Positions 48,138-62,100 of a DNA stretch of 64,000 nt are shown here, piece after piece. Position numbers and translations under genes: made by a program. The notes beneath the pieces were generated by a model. The model was given only the letters and a program-made list of their open reading frames with translations, ran no database searches and was not told where the DNA came from. Source of the stretch: Liolophura sinensis (Eukaryota > Mollusca > Polyplacophora > Chitonida > Chitonidae); assembly GCF_032854445.1 (NCBI RefSeq), contig NC_088303.1:34823265-34887264 (forward strand), given 5' to 3'. How positions within the stretch are numbered: the first letter of the stretch is position 1; every line of letters begins with the position of its first letter.

Positions 48138-50924
48138 TAAATATAAAACCAATGTATGCATCCGATAGTTCGACGACAGAGCAGGAACAATTTCTTTCAG
48201 TGTGATGCCGCTATATCCCCAGTACCATCTGTGGAATCATAATGGCTCGATAGTAACCTTGAGCCACGTTTACACAGAACTATGGTTCAGTCGGCTCGTC
48301 GAACCCACCTTGTCGAACTAAATTAAAACATGCGCTATTTTCATTCGGTTATGCCATAGTCAGAATTCGTCCAATCCCTGTTAACTTCAATCACATGATC
48401 AGAAAATGTGCACATCTGTATTTGACTGTATCTTTGTCTCCATTTTATACAGCACAACGACCAACCCATCAAATATAATTCCTAAAACACATAGAGTATA
48501 CAGATCATATCAAGAGTATACACTAATCAAATCCTTTTTAATTATATGGCATTATCTTGTAAGACAATGGAATGGGTAAGAAAATGCAGAACTTTATAAA
48601 TTTTAAACTTAATGTCGCAGACTATGGCGCAGACTGTTACTTTGGGACAGTAACAATGTTTTAGCTTTTTATTGATATGAAATATGATTTTTTCAAAAAG
48701 CACACCTGGTGAAACAGAAAGAGATATGCACGTTTTAGTCCATGCCATTGTCTTAGAACATAATTAGATTAATCTTAATGGTTTTATATATGTTGTATAT
48801 ACTCAGTGTCTAAAGGACAAGACGATACCTGGCAAAAACATATTTCAATCGGAAGCAGGATACTAAAGTGGTCTAAAAAGAATCATACTTTATCATTTTA
48901 ATGAGATTTCACCAAATAACACGTAGAACAAAGTAAACATACCTCACAAATTGCTGATATGAGTCGAGGCAGCTATCTTGAGAACTTTCTCCACATTTTT
49001 TTTCAAACAGGTTGCTATCAAACTGAGCGACTTAAGCTTTCACGCAACCTTTACACATTCACTTAATAAAGTGGCATGTGATAACACAGAACTACTGCAT
49101 AAGACATCATTTTGAGATCGTTTACAACGATTTACTTACGCGTAGCCGAAAGGCCATTTCGCAAAGTGTTGTGGGCAGGTCTGTATCATTTACGGACCAC
49201 CACAGACATAAAAACAGTTGATTTACATTTTTATTGTTGTTCATTTTAGAGTTTAGCGTTTAGCAGTTTCTAACGAACAAATATCAGAGTTAGTGTAAAA
49301 TTCATTAGGGATGCCGAAAGTTTATGGGAATGAGACAACCGCATCTCACCGGATAAAGCTTAAAATTATTTAAATCTTATGATATAATTTTTTTTCTCTG
49401 AATTTTTTACAACTGAATAATTTAAATTTTGCTCCTTCTTCTTTCTCGCATGCAAGGGATATTTTTTCTGTTTTTTTTTATTGTTTTATAAAATACAGCA
49501 AAATCATTGCAACGCCGTGTTCAAGCTGAGGTGCTTTCTCTAGCGTTCGCGATAACTAAATCAACACTGCTTTCATCTTAGAAGCCACCACTACAAAATT
49601 GAAGCATAAAATCCAGCGACAATCGAATGTCTGAATCAGCCTCAGTTTTGCTTAGAGTTAGTTTCACTTGTTTCAGAATTGAGCATGAATTTACTAGTAC
49701 AACAATCCTATTATAATTTTGTAAATATTTAATAGGGGGTCAAATCACCAGCACAACCCCTCTGGAGGCTACGACCTGAATCAGGAATACCTTGGCCGTG
49801 CATCTGCGGCTAGGCTACTTAAACATGGTCGCTGGAGTTCCTTGTAAATGATTAGTAGGCCCGCTGTATCAGCAGTTCAGTGCAGATGTGTTGAAGCTGT
49901 TGAAGTTTTACCAAACCTTTACTGGGCCGAAAAAAATCTAAAAAAAAAAAAAAAAATTAATGCCGGTTTAAGATACTTTGAACGGTAGTTTTTCAGTGGA
50001 CATTAACATTAGTCAGGTGCTGTCTTTCACTTTAATGACGATTATTTTAAGCCTTTTATCATTGGGTATATGTTTTGTATAAAGTATGTTTTGTATAAAG
50101 CTCCTGACAGCAGGAGACCTAACTTTCGGATCACGTGACTGCTATGGCGACGCAATGCCTACACCTGCACGAAGCTCTCTTGACATGAAGATCTCGTGAT
50201 TACTATGGCGACACAATGCATACAATGCTCGTTTCACTTGCACGAAGCTCTCTTAACATGAAGATCTCGTGGCTGCTGTGATGGCGCAATGCCTGCGGTG
50301 CCTCTTCACTCGCTCGAAGCCCTCTCAAGGTTAAGAACACGTGACTTCTAGATGCAACGTTAAGATCATATAACTGCCAGGATGACGTTATGCACACGGC
50401 GCTGTTTACCATGGTAATTGTGTGCACGTAACGCTAAAACAGCGCCCTGCAAGCGTGCACTGACCGTCGTTATATAAGTGAAATATTCTTGCGAGACTAC
50501 AAGACTATACAATGAAATAAATAAATTCCAAATGCAGTGAAGCCTGAGTGCTTTTCATATGATATCCAGGTTATGTTTGGGTTAATAGAGCGTTTCGAGT
50601 ACGGTGTACAGACACAGTTACACAGTGCGTGAGTGGACTCTAGGCACTAGCGGATGACTATATAGGTGGGCCACGAAATGCGTGTGGAAACAAACCATAC
50701 AAAAGGCTCCCACAAGAAGTAGAACAGCAGCTTAGCGACCTATTTGTGCAGGTAAGGCAATGTTAACGACTTAAGGTGTAATGAATAATCGCAAGTTAGA
50801 CTCGCAGAAATGTCATGGCATTAGGCCTGCATGGTAGTCATGATACGCCACAAATCCTGCACCTACATCATCGCCTTTCTCTATGCACATGTGTACATAG
50901 CATGGTACACTTCTATAGTTGCTC

Positions 50925-51281
50925 GATAGCACAGTTGGTAGAGCGTCCGCTTCGGGACCGGTAGATCCAGGATCAATCCTTGATCGAGTCACACCTAAGA
51001 CTTTAAAAGAGGAAGTTGTAACTTCCTCGCTTGGCGTTCAGCATGAAGGGGATAGTGCAACGACTGGTTGACCCGTATCAGTATAATGGCTCGGGCGGGG
51101 CGGCTTACTTGCCTTCGGTAAGTCGTCTCAGTGAAGCAGCACTAAATAAAAGAGCGGTGGAAATCCGTCCTGCTACAAGAAGGCACATTACACGTACATG
51201 CACCCTAAAGATTCCTTCGTCGTCATATGACTGAAAAATTGTTGAGTACGACGTTAAACCCCAAGCACTCACTCACTCACT
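50925..51281 (+). mobile_element. SINE family B, full length, duplicate copy 2
   Basis: Counterpart of 43344-43700, with the same CTATAGTTGCTC flanks at 50913-50924 and 51282-51293. Confidence 0.9.
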
Positions 51282-51380
51282 CTATAGTTGCTCCATAGGT
51301 TGCGTATTCACAATTTTTTTTTACTTCTTTAGTAATTAATTCATGTTAAATATTGCATTAATTTCTTATGTCACGGTGTT

Positions 51381-52961
51381 CAGGTCTATGTGGGTGGAGT
51401 CTACCTAAACAATGTTCTATTCCTATGATTGATTCCATAAGTTTTGCTTTATAAAATGACTTGTCCATAACAACGACAGCTTTACCTTTGTCTGCTTCTG
51501 TTATAATAATGTTAGGATTTGATCCAAAATTATCCAGAGCTGACTTCTGTGCAGATGATAAATTTGACATGGCTTTTGATGTAGATTTGAGGGGAATCTT
51601 TTGCAAATTATCTAAAAATGTTTCCAGGTTATCGTCGTCACTGGTGCGTGGCCTGAAAGTGGATGGGTTTTAAGCAAGAGATTCGTCACTCACGTTATCG
51701 TTAATACCAGGCGGGGCCCTGTTGCTTAACCTAACCGGTTTCGCCCGACTTGTTTGTGTCGTTTCGGGTACGTTTCTTGTGTTCCGTTGTATCCGGCTCT
51801 GTTTACGTCCACCGTCTTTATCAGTTCTTACTCTCGGTTAGTCAACCATATGCATTAATTCACTCATTCGTAGTTGTCTGCTAAACTCACGTATGTCTGT
51901 CTACAGATCTTCAGTGTTAGCTGGTGGCGTTGGGGTGAAGTCAAGTCCTAATTTTAATACATAATCTTCTCTTTGATAGCCTCAATAACCTTCATCCCCA
52001 AATATCCTTCACAATGGAAGTATATTCTAAGTCAATACCCTTTTTAGACATACTTGTCTTGAAAGAGGGGACTCAACTGATCAACTGATATTTATCGAAA
52101 ACCCACGGACACACAACTCTATCTTCAATTTAGTTCGAATCAACCGCGTCATACTCGGGAAAATATCCCATATTCCCTTGCCAGAAGAATCTGTACAATA
52201 GTAAACGTAAAATCGAAACAAAATGAAAGATTAATAGAACTTAAATCATCTCAACGCAGCATGGGTTACCCGGAAGGATTAACTGACAAAGGAATTAGGA
52301 CCGCTCAGGGTCATTCAATGACTGAACTGAGGGAACCCTCACATAAAAAACCTGACGAGAAGATAATTCCATCTGTTTCACACATAATCCCAATAGTAAC
52401 AACATCTTCCCACTCATTGTGAATACCTTACCAGTTCTAAAAAAACAGTGACAGGATGAAAGATGTTCTAGCCAAATCTGAGGTCATTAATGGCAAACAA
52501 CTGGCTCCAAGCCTCAAAAAAAATGTTAGCTCGCGCTCACTTTTCAGAAAAATCTGACGCCATCGGTCTCTAAATGCAATTCACCTAGATGTGGAGCATG
52601 CATACACATGTTAGATAGATCAAGCTTTCAGTTTGAGAGAGAAGATTCTTTGTTTAATGTAAAATTTGACATGTGCTGCACTGTAAAAATGTTGTATATG
52701 CACTTGCTTGCATGGGATGTGGCAAACAATATACTAGCCAGACCTAAGATTTCCGTTCCAGATTGACGCTACATCGACAACATATCAACAACGAAGAATA
52801 TTGTTATCTTCTAGTCAGTAAGCACATACGCTCATGCGCATTGTCATTGACTCCCTCCTTTAAAGTCTTTCCATTTTATAAAGTATTAAACTGAAATCAA
52901 GCCACCTTAGATGTAAAAGAAACTTTCTTCATAAATAAATACAACCCATGTCTCAATGGTA
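51381..52961. pseudogene. Decayed Penelope-like retroelement, duplicate copy 2
   Basis: Counterpart of 43800-45380 with the same inverted 5' part, missing central RT and stop codons. These lesions therefore predate the tandem duplication. Confidence 0.8.
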
Positions 52962-53791
52962 ATCATCGGCCCTAATATCGTACCTAATAATATCATGATA
53001 TACCACCTGCTTGTATGGTTTATGTTGATTAATTTTGTCAAACCAGTTCATTTTTTTACTCATTATATATATATTACTCACTGTATATGTACAAATATTA
53101 TGTCACAGATTATCCGCAGGGTCATCCGTTCGATGTTAATAAAGACGCATCCTCACTTGTCGCCCTGCGGATAGACACTCTTAGGTAATCTATTGTTCGC
53201 TACTTAACAGCTTTATACATGTACGACCGGTTTAGCCTCATTTCGCCTACTTTCACACCTTTATGAGTCTCATTTCGCCTACTTCAGATTTTTCGGACAG
53301 GCATCCTGTAGATGGCTGGGGGCACGCCCCCTAATGGGTTCCTACTGAACGTCTCTCACTCATCGGCTGAGTGAACTTAGTAGAAGCGCAATGCTCACTG
53401 AAGTCTTGATGGTGAATACCGTTTGCATCAGAGTGACACTGGCAGAACTTTACTCACTTATCACAATAAATACGATCGCAGACGTCGAGACAATCATTAA
53501 GTAACATCATGGCAGCAGTGCAAGCACCTTGTTCCCAGCAACACTTTATCCATGTATTATGCCATGTAACTAAACTACTGCCTGTTAAGACATGTACGCA
53601 ACATGTTCCTTAGTTACTTGTAAAACATATCCTATATAAAGACCTCTGTGGACATTCATATTCCTATTCCTTGAAATTAATATGAAGTTTGAAACTGCAG
53701 TTGGAATATAACAGGATGTAGTTAAGAAGTCGTTTTATTATTTTTTTCCTATATAAATTCTCCTCCATCAGGGGATCTTTCTCTATTTCTT

Positions 53792-53857
<66 letters not shown>

Positions 53858-53900
53858 AAGAAATGAGGAGAATTTATATAGGAAAAAAATAATCCTGTTA

Positions 53901-53941
<41 letters not shown>

Positions 53942-54944
53942 CGTCCAAACCCGGATGGAATATTCCGGATTCCAAAGGAGAGTCAGTAAATACAGAATCC
54001 ACAATTAAGATGGAGTCCTTAATCTACAGATGTCAGTCCAATAATGTGTAACTTTTCAGGGCGGACGGTTTGACATTAATGTCCATGATGCCGAGCAGGT
54101 GATATATGTTTCCTCGGAAATATACACAAAGTCACTTTCAGGGTAAACAGGGATGAAATGTACCTCATGGCACAAAGAGACAATGGGCGATACAAGCGCC
54201 AAAATAACGTCTCCAAAAAGTAGCAAGTGGCGAAACAAAGCTCACAAAGTGCTGCGTACAAAAAATGGAGTATGAATGTCGAATGACGTGAAAGCCGATA
54301 TCTCCAAACCCAGCAATATCCTTCACAGTGAATGATAGTAAATATGGCTGATCTCAAGTGGATTTGAATGAATGACTGCCCACAAGTGGAATGGAATAAA
54401 TGACTGTGAGCTTCACAACCCCGTCGCTCATATTTATAGACTGACGTGAAAGAAAATTCTGGATGGCTTCATCGTAAACATGTTTACAACACCAATACAT
54501 ATTTCCAGAATGTGTACCTATGTACAATGACATTAAACCCATAAACACCTAAGCCTTAATAACGCTCGACTGAATTACAGTGCAGGCTGTAATGTAAACA
54601 AATGGGAAATGTAGGCCAGACAATGACTCAGAAAGAATAAAGAAAATATAGTACAATGTTTAAAGACGGATTCGTTACAATAGTGAATGGTTACCAATTG
54701 ATTACAGTCTGGTATCAGCTATCTAACTGCTTGATTGTGGCTGTGACTGATATGTAATTGATGGGTTACGAACTTGTTCAGAGATGCATTATCTTATTTG
54801 CAACATGGTACAACTGGAAAACGGTATACATGTACATGTGTAGCCAACACTGCGGTAATCAACCAGTTCGTGCTGACGAACTACTACTGTAGTCTGTCTC
54901 AACTGTTGGTTAGTCTCAATTGTTCATGCGCAAAAATATCACTC

Positions 54945-55040
54945 CTCTGTTTTGTCTCACCACAATTCTGGCCTCCGCCGAATAACTGAATTATCCTTGA
55001 GTAGGGCTTAAAACATCAGTCATATAAACAAATCAATGTC
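54945..55040 (+). mobile_element. Diverged SINE (family A) 3'-end fragment
   Basis: TCTCACCACAATTCTGGCCTCCGCCG and TTATCCTTGAGTAGGGCTTAAAACATCAGTC correspond to the family-A 3' end. It lies just upstream of exon 1 of CRAL-TRIO paralogue 2. Confidence 0.55.
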
Positions 55041-55107
55041 TTTTCACTGCACACTCCAAGAAGCTTAACACATTTGTTTGTCTTGCGGTGTTGTCTATTC
55101 CTCACAG

Positions 55108-58100
55108 GCGTCAGATAGTTCACTCTCTCGTTCACACGAAATTTGCACAACCTTACCAAGCATGGCCCAGACATCCCTCGGAAACACTGACTATGTGAGT
55201 AACATGGATGACTTCACGCTGTCCAAGGCCATCGATGAATTGCGGGAAGATCCCGTTGATCGGCTGGCGGCGCTGCAGGCCTTTCGCGAGTGGATAGGCA
55301 AACAGAAGGCCTGGCTTCATACACCCACTGGTGCGATTTGTTCTTACAATCTCCCTTTAATTATAAATTTTTAACGAATGCATGGATTATAGAACTATGC
55401 CAACTTAATTACAGTCTGTTTTCACATACTTTTAAAGTGATTGTGCTGGTTTTTCGGACAGATTAAAGTGATTTTTATGTTAGAATTTGTATTATATGTA
55501 CAAATACAAGGATAATATTCTCAACTGATTTTGATTAACTTTAAAATCTAAAGTCTCCAGTATGCAGTCTTATTGAGCAACATGATTCGTCAACAATGAT
55601 GAACATTAAACTTGTTTTGGAAGAAGACGGGTGAATTGCCACGTTAAGTCCTACTTTCGATGCTTACAATTATTGTAGGCATACTAGTATACGATAAAGT
55701 CAATATGTGATTCAAAAAACTAACTCTTGGCTGTTTGTATTCATAGAAAGTCCATTACAAAAAACATGTGTTCATGTTTTGTTAACAGATGCCAACTTTT
55801 TGATGTCCTTTCTGCGCATGCGCAAATTTAGCCAAGTGATGGCACGGAAAGCACTTGTAGACTATTGGACAGCACGAATGGAGCGTCCTGGTTGGTTCAA
55901 AGACGTAGACCCGGCTGGAGACCTCATCCAAAATGTGATCGGCGAAGGGTAAGGAAATAGATGTGAAATGTATTTCTTTTTCTGTTACATTTAGTATTTA
56001 TGTTGTCAGCCCGTGTATGAAAAAAAAACAAAACAAAAAACAAAACAAAAAAAAAAAAACAACAAAACAAAAAACAAAAAAAAACACAAATGATCGATAT
56101 GCGGACAGAAGGTGGGAGGCATACGCATTTCAAAATTGCACACCAAGAACATGAAGTCACCAACCAAAACAACAGCAACGTCCCACAGATCGGTTTGTCG
56201 CCAATAAACCGATGCCATGTAAAAAGAAGTCAATAGATGGACAATATGATGAAATGGAAAAAAATTATATACAGTATTCCGTTATCGATGACATTTTATG
56301 GGGTAGCTATATGATTATGCTTTAAGGTGTAACTTTGCTTTCAACATAATTTGGTTATGTGACGACGAAATTTGACGATATCTGGCCACAATTTTAACAC
56401 ACACTCAACCATATTGTGTTTAACCCATGCATTTTCTCAAACTAAGAGAAACGGACACTTTATACAGAGACCACACAAGAGCTGGTATGACTTGTATACG
56501 GTAACATTGAAATGTCAAAGCAATGTGATTACCAACCTAAGCGAAACATATGACAAGACAGCAGTGACAAATCCGAAACTGTGTCTGACAATAAATGAAT
56601 CGATTTTTTTCTCCATTTCATATTTCATCAGAAGACTACTCTGCGTATTTTTACATATCTGTATATTCACAAACATAAACCGTACAGCGATATTGTAATT
56701 TTAAAACGTGCACAGATGACACACACATGTAGAAGTTCTGAGAGATGTTGGGTTGTCCTTTGGTTTACAGAGCCCTTCTGGTTCTTCCCGGAAGAGACAG
56801 AGAAGGACGCACGGTTCTGTTTGGACGGCCAGGTAAAGTGAACTGGGACTCTGCTTGTAAGATATTGCGTTTTCAGTTGGTTTACACTGTCCTTCTGGTT
56901 CTTTCTGGAAGACACTCGAGATCACGCGCCTTTCTACGTGATGTTACGGTACCGAGACAAGGCTCGTTTATATTTGGGTGCTAACAGCGCAGTTATCCCC
57001 CCCCCCCCTTTTGAAGATAATTGTTGATAGATTCATTGAGTCTAAATCTGTGTCAGTGGTATTAAATCAAGCACCTGCATCTGAATTAATCAAACACATC
57101 CAAAATAAAATGAACTATTTACTCACGTATTAGCTATTAATATTAATATTATTAGCTATGAATATTAAGTATTCAACATGGCGATGTCCACGAAAGACGG
57201 CATGAAAAGAGAGTTCGAAGGAGTAATCGCGTATGCCAAGGCCAGCGGTAGTGTTTCTATAGAGTTAAAGGTAAAGCTTGTCACCGCTCTTGGTGCGGCA
57301 TGTGAGAAAAGAGATATTGCAGTCTTATCGACTGGGTATGGTAAAAGTCTTGTATATCAGCTTTTTGCCTTGGGCCATCCAGCGTCTAGAACACAGTGAA
57401 GAACTCACGATAACTATTATTGTATCCCCTGTGAATTCTGTGATGCAAAATCAAGTGGAAATTGTGGAAATATATTTTAATTGCCATGGTTCAGCTTCAG
57501 CACGAACGGAGATAATAAAAATACCCACGAAGCTTGTAAATAGCGCACTGCTCAACAGTTCGGTACGTTCGTCATCGCGTGCAGCTGTTTACGTAAGGCG
57601 AAAGTCATCTCAGATAAGGGAAAGTAATGCACGAGCGCTGGATTTTGACGTCGCTGTTGTAAAAAGTATGGCGCCCAAGTGTATTAGAGATGTAATTTCA
57701 GCAGAGGCAGTATAGGTACACCTCTATTTAGAATGCCTGGAAGACACAAAGAGGGACGCACGGGACTGTTTGGAAGGTCAGGTAAGGTGAATTTTGCCCC
57801 TGTTAGTAAGATGTATTGTCCGATGGTTTATAAAGCCCCTCTGCTTCTTCCGGGAAGAGACAAGGAGGGGCGCACGCTTCTGTTTGCACCGCCAGGTAAG
57901 TTGAACTGAGTCTCTGAAAGCTGCTCTATTGTCACAGAGCTCTCCTGCGTTTTCCCGGAAGAGACAATAAAGGATCCACGGTTCAGTCTGAACGGCCAGG
58001 TAAGGAAACTGTGTATCTGTTTGTAAGGTGTTGTATTTGTGCATTGGTTATAAGGCCCTTCTGGTTCTTCCGGGAAGAGACAAGGAGGGGCACACGCTTC

Positions 58101-59057
58101 TGTTTTGACGGCCAGGGAAGTGTAACTGTGTCTCTGTAAGCTTGTAAAGTGCTCTAATTCCCTATGATCTTCGTTCTTCCGGGAACAAACAACGAGGTAC
58201 GCACGGCTCTGTTTGACTCAGGACAGAAGTACATATATGACCATTTCAAGATTCATATACTGATTGTTTAAGCAATCTAAGTTGAGATCTCCATTGATTA
58301 GTTCCTGTTTTAGGTAGAATCAACACTTCAGGAAAAAACTACTCAGCTGACGATACGTTTAAGGCCGCGTTTTCTGTGGCGGACTATCTGTTACGAGACG
58401 AAAACGTCCAGGTTAATGGATTTGTGTCGGTGACGGACTTCACGGATTTTAGTCTGCGTCATAACAATTTCAACGGGGCCGGAAATACCCGACAAAATGC
58501 CGCAATTTGGTCAGTAGGTATCAATGAGACAAAGTAGACCGTCGTTTAGGACACGACAAGAAAACTTAAAATTTAGTTTTTTTTCAAATTATAGATCGTT
58601 AAAAACATTATTTTTCATTCAAGAATTTTTTAACACAATAAGTACGATTAAATATAACACAGGTATAGTGCTTTATTACATACCATATAAATTAAGAAAT
58701 GAAGTATTTGGCTGCATTAATTCAGGGAATGTGTGCTACGAATAAAATTACAATGCTTCTTGATACAGACAATGGTAAACTGCCTCATAATAAAGTCAAG
58801 GGTCTGTGACGTATGCGTACAGTGTACGTAATTCATGGTTTGATAGGATATTTTTGTGTGACCACTTTCATGTTGTCGACGTGTAACAGTAATTTTTTAT
58901 TATCCATTACAGAAAGTATACCCAATCCGAGTTAAAGAAATCCACCACTACAACATGGGCAAGTTTGGAGAGTTAGCGTTTACGCTGGCTAGACCATTTC
59001 TGCCCGAGAAGATTCAGAAACGAGTATGCGTCTTACATGTTAAAATACAATGTAGGC

Positions 59058-59144
<87 letters not shown>

Positions 59145-62100
59145 AAAAGAAAATACTTAGGCTATGCATCGGTAATTAATTCTCTTAGTATATCGCATGT
59201 CAATTACACGTACATGATAGAGCCATGTTCAATCCTTATGTCTGTTTCTGTACCCATCCAGTCACTCATCCATCGAACCAGTCATCCATCGAACCAGTCA
59301 TCCATCCAGTCACTCATCCATCCAGTCACTCATCCATTCAGTCAATCATCCATCCAGTCCCTCATCCATCCAGTCACTCATCCATCGAACCAGTCATCCA
59401 TCGAACCAGTCATCCATCCAGTCACTCATCCATCCAGTCACTCATCCATCCAGTCACTCATCCATCCAGTCAATCATCCATCCATTCACTCATCCATCCA
59501 GTCACTCATCCATCCAGTCACTCATCTATCGAACCAGTCATCCATTAAACCACTCATCCATCCAGTCAGTCATCCATCGAACCAGTCATCCATCCAGTCA
59601 CCCATCCATCCAGTCACTCATCCATCCAGTCAAGCATCCATCCAGTCACGCATCCATTCAGTCACTCATCCATCCAGTCAATCATCCATCCAGTCACTCA
59701 TCCATCCAGTCACGCATCCATCGAACCAGTCATCCATCAAACCACTCATCCATCCAGTCACTCATCCATCGAACCAGTCATCCATCGAACCAGTCATCCA
59801 TCAAACCACTCATCCATCCAGTCATTCACCCATCCAGTCACTCATCCATCCAGTCACTCATCCATCGAACCAGTCATCCATCAAACCACTCATCCATCCA
59901 GTCATTCATCCTTCCAGTCACTCATCCATCCAGTCACTCATTCATCCCGTCACTCATCCATCCAGTCACTCATCCATCCAGTCACGCATCCATCGAACCA
60001 GTCATCCATCAAACCACTCATCCATCCAGTCACTCATCCATCCAGTCACTCATCCATTCAGTCACTCATCCATCCAGTCACTCATCCATTCAGTCAATCA
60101 TCCATCCAGTCCCTCATCCATCCAGTCACTCATCCATCGAACCAGTCATCCATCAAACCACTCATCCATCCAGTCACTCATCCATCGAACCAGTCATCTA
60201 TCAAACCTTTCATCCATCCAGTCACTCATCCATCCAGTCACTCACCCATCCAGTCACTCATCCATTCAGTCACTCATCCATCCAGTCACTCATCCATCCA
60301 GTCACCCATCCATCCAGTCACTCATCCATTCAGTCACTCATCCATCCAGTCACTCATCCATTCAGTCACTCATCCATCCAGTCAATCCTCAATCCAGTCA
60401 CTCATCCATCTCATCCATCGAGCCAGTCATCCATCAAACCACTCATCCATTCAGTCACTCATCCATCCAGTCACTCATCCATTCAGTCACTCATCCATCC
60501 AGTCAATCCTCAATCCAGTCACTCATCCATCTCATCCATCGAACCAGTCATCCATCAAACCACTCATCCATCCAGTCACTCATCCACCCAGTCACTCATC
60601 CATCGAACCAGTCATCCATTAAACCACTCATCCATCCAGTCATTCATCCATCCAGGCAGTCATCCATCCAGTCACTCATCCACCCAGTCACTCATCCATC
60701 GAACCAGTCATCCATCAAACCACTCATCCATCCAGTCATTCATCCTTCCAGTCACTCATCCATCCAGTCACTCATTCATCCCGTCACTCATCCATCCAGT
60801 CACGCATCCATCGAACCAGTCATTCATCAAACCACTCATCCATCCAGTCACTCATCCATCCAGTCACTCATCCATCGAACCAGTCATCTATCAAACCACT
60901 CATCCATCCAGTCACTCATCCATCAAACCACTCACCGGTTCAGTCACTCATCCATCCAGTCCCTCATCCATTCAGTCAATCATCCATCCAGTCACTCATC
61001 CATCCAGTCACTCATCCATCCTGTCACTCATCCATCGAATCAGTCATCCATCAAACCAGTCATCCATCAAACCACTCATCCATCCAGTCACTCATCCATC
61101 CAGTCATTCATCCATCCAGTCACTCATCCATTCAGTCAATTATTCATCCAGTCACTCATCCATCCAGTCACTCATCCATCGAACCAGTTATCCATCAAAC
61201 CACTCATCCATTTCAATCACTCATCCATCGAACCAGTCATCCATCAAACCACTCATCCATCCAGTCACTCATCCGTTCAGTCACTCATCCATCCAGTCAC
61301 TCATCCATTCATTCAATCATCCATCAAACCACTCATCCATCCAGTCACTCATACATCCAGTCACTCATCCATCGAACCAGTCATCCATCAAACCACTCAT
61401 CCATTCAGTCACTCATCCATCGAACCACTCATCCATCCAGTCACTCATCCATCCAGTCACTCACCCATCCAGTCACTCATCCATCCAGTCACTCATCCAT
61501 CGAACCAGTGAACCATCAAACCACTCATCCACCCAGTCATTCATCCATCCAGTCACTCATCCATCCAGTCACACATCCATCCAGTCACTCATTCATCCAG
61601 TCACTCAGCCATCCAGTCACTCATCCGTTCACGCACTCATCCATCCAGTCTCTCATCCATCCAGCCACTCATCCAGTCACGCACTCATCCATCCAAATAA
61701 GTCACCCCTTTAATCACTAATCAGCATTTTTGACATAAATAAAATGCCAAGTAAACCAACAAATAAATAATAATAATAAATAAGAATTTTTCAAAACTAC
61801 ATTTAGCACATGGTTTATGGTTTATAGTTTCAATGATTTCGTTTGATATTTGCATGCCTACTGCAGATATTTAACCACAGTCACCTGATGTCCTTGTACG
61901 AGTACATTGACAAGTCTATGTTACCTGACGAGTATCTGCCAGACGACCACGAGGGTCCGAGCGCTGGATCCACGGAGTCTCTTATAGGTATGGGACCGAG
62001 ATATTTCAGGACAGAGCTAGTTACATAAAACTAACCTATAACGTTACTTACTCGTAACTACCGTGGTGACACGCTGCTTATAGTAACGGAACCTGGTTGT

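Larger units (their letters stand above)
47182..54753 (+). repeat. ~7.57-kb tandem duplication, copy 2
   Basis: Direct repeat of 39600-47170. The right edge is GTGACTGATAT at 54753, after which the sequence (GTAATTGATGGG) is unique. Contents repeat those of copy 1. Confidence 0.95.

Noticed and set aside
39600-54753. Long terminal repeats of one large element
   Set aside because: The duplicates abut with an 11-bp filler and contain complete unrelated repeats, so they are a tandem duplication and not LTRs around an internal region.
56600-56650. Hammerhead ribozyme core (CTGATGA...GAAA on the minus strand)
   Set aside because: The segment between the core boxes is too short to form stem II and no matching stem III was found.
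56372-56698. 108-codon ORF in intron 2 of CRAL-TRIO paralogue 2
   Set aside because: No domain, no splice-phase support and AT-rich composition like the surrounding intron.
59037-61511. 824-codon plus-strand ORF
   Set aside because: It is the translation of (TA)n and a 16-bp satellite inside intron 5 of the CRAL-TRIO gene; the frame is open only because three units make 48 nt.
59248-61700. CRISPR-like array of short repeats
   Set aside because: Units are contiguous with no unique spacers and the sequence is a eukaryotic intron.
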